DNA of 64,000 nucleotides from Uloborus plumipes. Taxonomy: Eukaryota; Arthropoda; Arachnida; Araneae; Uloboridae. The notes under the pieces are model-generated. The model did not search any database, was not told where the DNA came from, and saw nothing but the letters and a program-made list of their open reading frames with translations. Positions 61,878-64,000 of this stretch are shown here, in pieces. The first letter of the stretch is position 1. Every line of letters begins with the position of its first letter. The translations under genes were made by a program, and so were the position numbers. The stretch is taken from positions 248,001 to 312,000 of the forward strand of contig JAXGGA010000081.1 of assembly GCA_038373865.1 (NCBI GenBank), in the 5' to 3' direction.

Positions 61878-62066
61878 GTAAGCGGGCACTTCGATTGTTG
61901 GATTCGAAATGTCGATTGTTTTTTCTGTGGTGATTGTTACTCGAAATCTAAGGACAACGAAGCCTGGATTAGATGTTCTGGGTGCCTCAAATGGGCTCAC
62001 GAAGCCTGCACAGGAGCCGAAGAGGAGGACGATGAGTTTATTTGTGATTTATGTAAATACCAGTGA
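61878..62066 (+). pseudogene. isolated PHD-finger coding fragment, probably pogo-derived
   Basis: An open frame ending in TGA at 62064-62066 encodes a complete C4HC3 PHD finger: CFFC (from 61917), then WIRCSGCLKW, AHEAC and FICDLC, with KYQ before the stop. All eight metal ligands are present and spaced normally, with an acidic EEEDDE loop before the last Cys pair. The frame opens only at 61878 after a stop, with no ATG in frame before the finger and no transposase block upstream, where the ACTGTAAAA MITE ends at 61770. The wording is typical of the C-terminal PHD finger of pogo/Jerky-type transposases, so I take it as the last piece of such an element. A terminal exon of a host gene is the alternative. 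It is not closely similar to the broken finger at 56096. Confidence 0.6.
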
Positions 62067-62535
62067 TTTCGTAACTTCACATACTTTTAGTAATGCCTAT
62101 TTTTGTTTAAAACCCTAATACAATTGTTCTGAGTTCTGAAACTAAATGCGTTTCACTTTTTCCATACTATCTAAATCTATTTAGGCAGTGGCCACTTCGA
62201 CAGCTTTCGGTAAAGTAAAAATTTTGTACAAATAAAGTTTAAAAAATCAAGTTGTTTATATTTTTTAATCAGGCTTAAGTAACCATACTAAATGTTGGAG
62301 GGATTTGGAAAATGTTTCAATAAAGTTTAATGCCCACCCTTCTCCTACCGAAGTTATTTAAAACCAAAGCAATTCCTTTTACTTTCATCTTTAAATAAAA
62401 ATTAATGCCTAATTTTGAATGTGCTTTAAGAAGAGTTTAATTATCACCAGAAAACGTTTCCCTTAGCGTAAATGAAGGGTACATTTAGCAGTCATTTAAA
62501 GTGCTAGTAAAGACGAATGTTTCAATATATTTCTA

Positions 62536-62537
<2 letters not shown>
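62067..62537. other. non-coding, nothing recognised
   Basis: AATAAAG-type text at 62229-62235 could be a polyadenylation signal for a transcript carrying the PHD frame, but such hexamers are common in A+T-rich DNA. Confidence 0.4.

Positions 62538-62578
<41 letters not shown>
62538..62578. repeat. (TA)n microsatellite
   Basis: A TA run of about 41 bp, with no transposon inserted in it. Confidence 0.95.
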
Positions 62579-62579
<1 letters not shown>

Positions 62580-63767
62580 CACTTAATTTATTCTCCTAAT
62601 CTTCGTTCAATTCTCAATTAAATTTACTGCACAGAAAGGAAAAAAGCTGATTTATCACTTTTGTTCAGTAAAACGTTAATGGTACTTTTGGTTTTAATCG
62701 TCCGCTTTTGTGCAATTAAATAAAGAAAGTTTATTTGCTGATTTATTATATTCGAATGTTTCATACTAAATTTGGAAGCCAAACTTTTTAACAAGTTAAT
62801 TTGTAAAATAGTTACACGGTTGCACAAAAATACAGGAATTCAAAAACATTTTTAAAAACTCTCAATTTATTTATTTATTTATTTTCTTTTGCTTTATGAC
62901 TGAATCATTTACATATTAAGAAAATTTTCTGGAATAGGTTAGTATGTAGGGCAGTAGCATACATAGACTTAAGTGCCACCCTCCTGGAAAATTTGCAGGT
63001 GTCCGTCCTCCCTTAGTATAAAATTATACTTAAAAAACATTTTTTCAGTGTACCTCATAGTGCTATGTTTCTGGATAGAGCGCCCTCAATAGGGTGGAGC
63101 GGAAAAAATGAATTTTTGATTTTCGTAAACAGGTACCTTTCATTTACTAGAAATGAGGATAAGTAACAATTCTGTAAAATATTTCACTTTTGCGACGTCA
63201 TCTTTAGTCTGCGCATTTGGCCTAAAGTTTTAAATTTTCGATTTTTTTTTTTTTTTTTTTTTTTTAATATTGCAAATGATAAAACTAGTGACGGGTGGTT
63301 ATTAAATGGAATAAAAAGGTTTGAAATACACATGGAATTTCTTCGACCATTTTAGAATATGATGCATTAGGCCAAAAGTGCATCAAATTTTCCGAAATTT
63401 CCGATATTTTTATTCTTAAGCAGAAATTTTATAATTTGACATTTCTTCTCGATATTTACTTAAAGTGCCTTCAAAAATTTTTTTAATCATTTTCTGTTTC
63501 TTTGAACTACTCAACTCTTTGTTTGCTCATTAAAATTACCCAGGACTCACCACGAGGAAGTGGCCACACTTTGAGTGCCACCCGCGCCCCTTTGCTTTCG
63601 ACCAATAAGAGCACACATTTACAGTTCTTAGACAAGTCAGGATCAATAAAATGTTTCTTTGAATAGGAAATTGTTTGCATTGGTTTTGATGGATGCACTA
63701 CAAAGACAGGAAAATACAAAGGTGTAGTACGGAAACTGGAAGAAAAACTTGGTAGACTTCTGTAATG
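62579..63767. other. non-coding, possible unbounded repeat
   Basis: AGGGTGGAGCGGAAAAAATG near 63092 and the long T tract at 63242-63265 look like parts of a transposon-derived repeat, but no paired ends are visible. The minus-strand frame at 63507-63800 has no domain I recognise. Confidence 0.4.
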
Positions 63768-63828
63768 GGATATTTGCCACTTACATTTAATATTTGCCAA
63801 TTACATTTAATATTTGCCAATTACATTT
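63768..63828 (+). repeat. three tandem units of about 21-22 bp
   Basis: ATATTTGCCACTTACATTTA, ATATTTGCCAATTACATTTA and a third ATATTTGCCAATTACATTTG follow one another directly, differing by one or two bases. Confidence 0.9.
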
Positions 63829-64000
63829 GAATGAACTTAATTTGCGGCATTTTGTGCAAAAGCCAAATGGACCTACCAGAGGACCAAAGGGATTTTTTTG
63901 GGCCTGTTGGACGAAGCTAGACAACATGTTAAAGTTTCAAATCAGTTCAATGTGAAACCCTAGAATTTGTCATTGATCGGATCAATTTTGATTACTGATC

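Overview
This is an A+T-rich stretch of animal nuclear DNA, most likely from an arthropod. An arachnid such as a spider would fit, but that guess rests only on the transposon families and base composition, so it is weak. I found no host protein-coding gene, rRNA or complete tRNA. The window reads as an intron or intergenic region filled by DNA transposons of different ages. Only one long intact reading frame is present: a Tc1/mariner transposase at 40624-41670 on the minus strand, inside an element with perfect 27-bp terminal inverted repeats (TIRs).

Layout. 1-13 kb: a degenerate Helitron end, a TTAA-flanked MITE (1841-2540), a decayed piggyBac element (2748-4062), a TA-flanked MITE (4698-4938) and two short Helitrons with good ends (7527-8781 minus; 11410-12957 plus). 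The second Helitron holds a tandem duplication, a MITE-like insertion and four 54-bp hairpin repeats. 15-18.4 kb: a long (GT)n tract, a Helitron-like element interrupted by a hAT-type element (15685-16434), then a palindrome of about 1.45 kb. 19-36 kb: hairpins, dispersed old repeat copies, palindromic piggyBac-like ends (23.5-26 kb), a 245-bp MITE with perfect 36-bp TIRs inside a (TA)n tract, and a 552-bp tandem duplication that carries a foldback MITE.

40-46 kb: two Tc1 elements sit head to tail in one (TA)n tract, the first intact (element A) and the second dead (element B), followed by a non-autonomous pogo-like element full of iterated short motifs. 47-64 kb: another Helitron, a pogo element with a decayed transposase and PHD finger (54353-56510), a second copy of the dead Tc1 family split by a 1.83-kb insertion (elements C and D, 57236-60492), MITEs with ACTGTAAAA repeats, a tRNA-like remnant and an isolated intact PHD-finger coding fragment (61878-62066).

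The elements do not form a pathway, but their nesting gives a relative history. The most informative point is that Tc1 copies B and C share the same reading-frame breaks, the same TGA at a conserved Trp codon and the same Asp at the third catalytic position. The family was therefore probably copied after its transposase had died, using enzyme supplied in trans. I saw no sign of an undescribed cellular system. The strongest signals are transposon biology and two large inverted or tandem structures.
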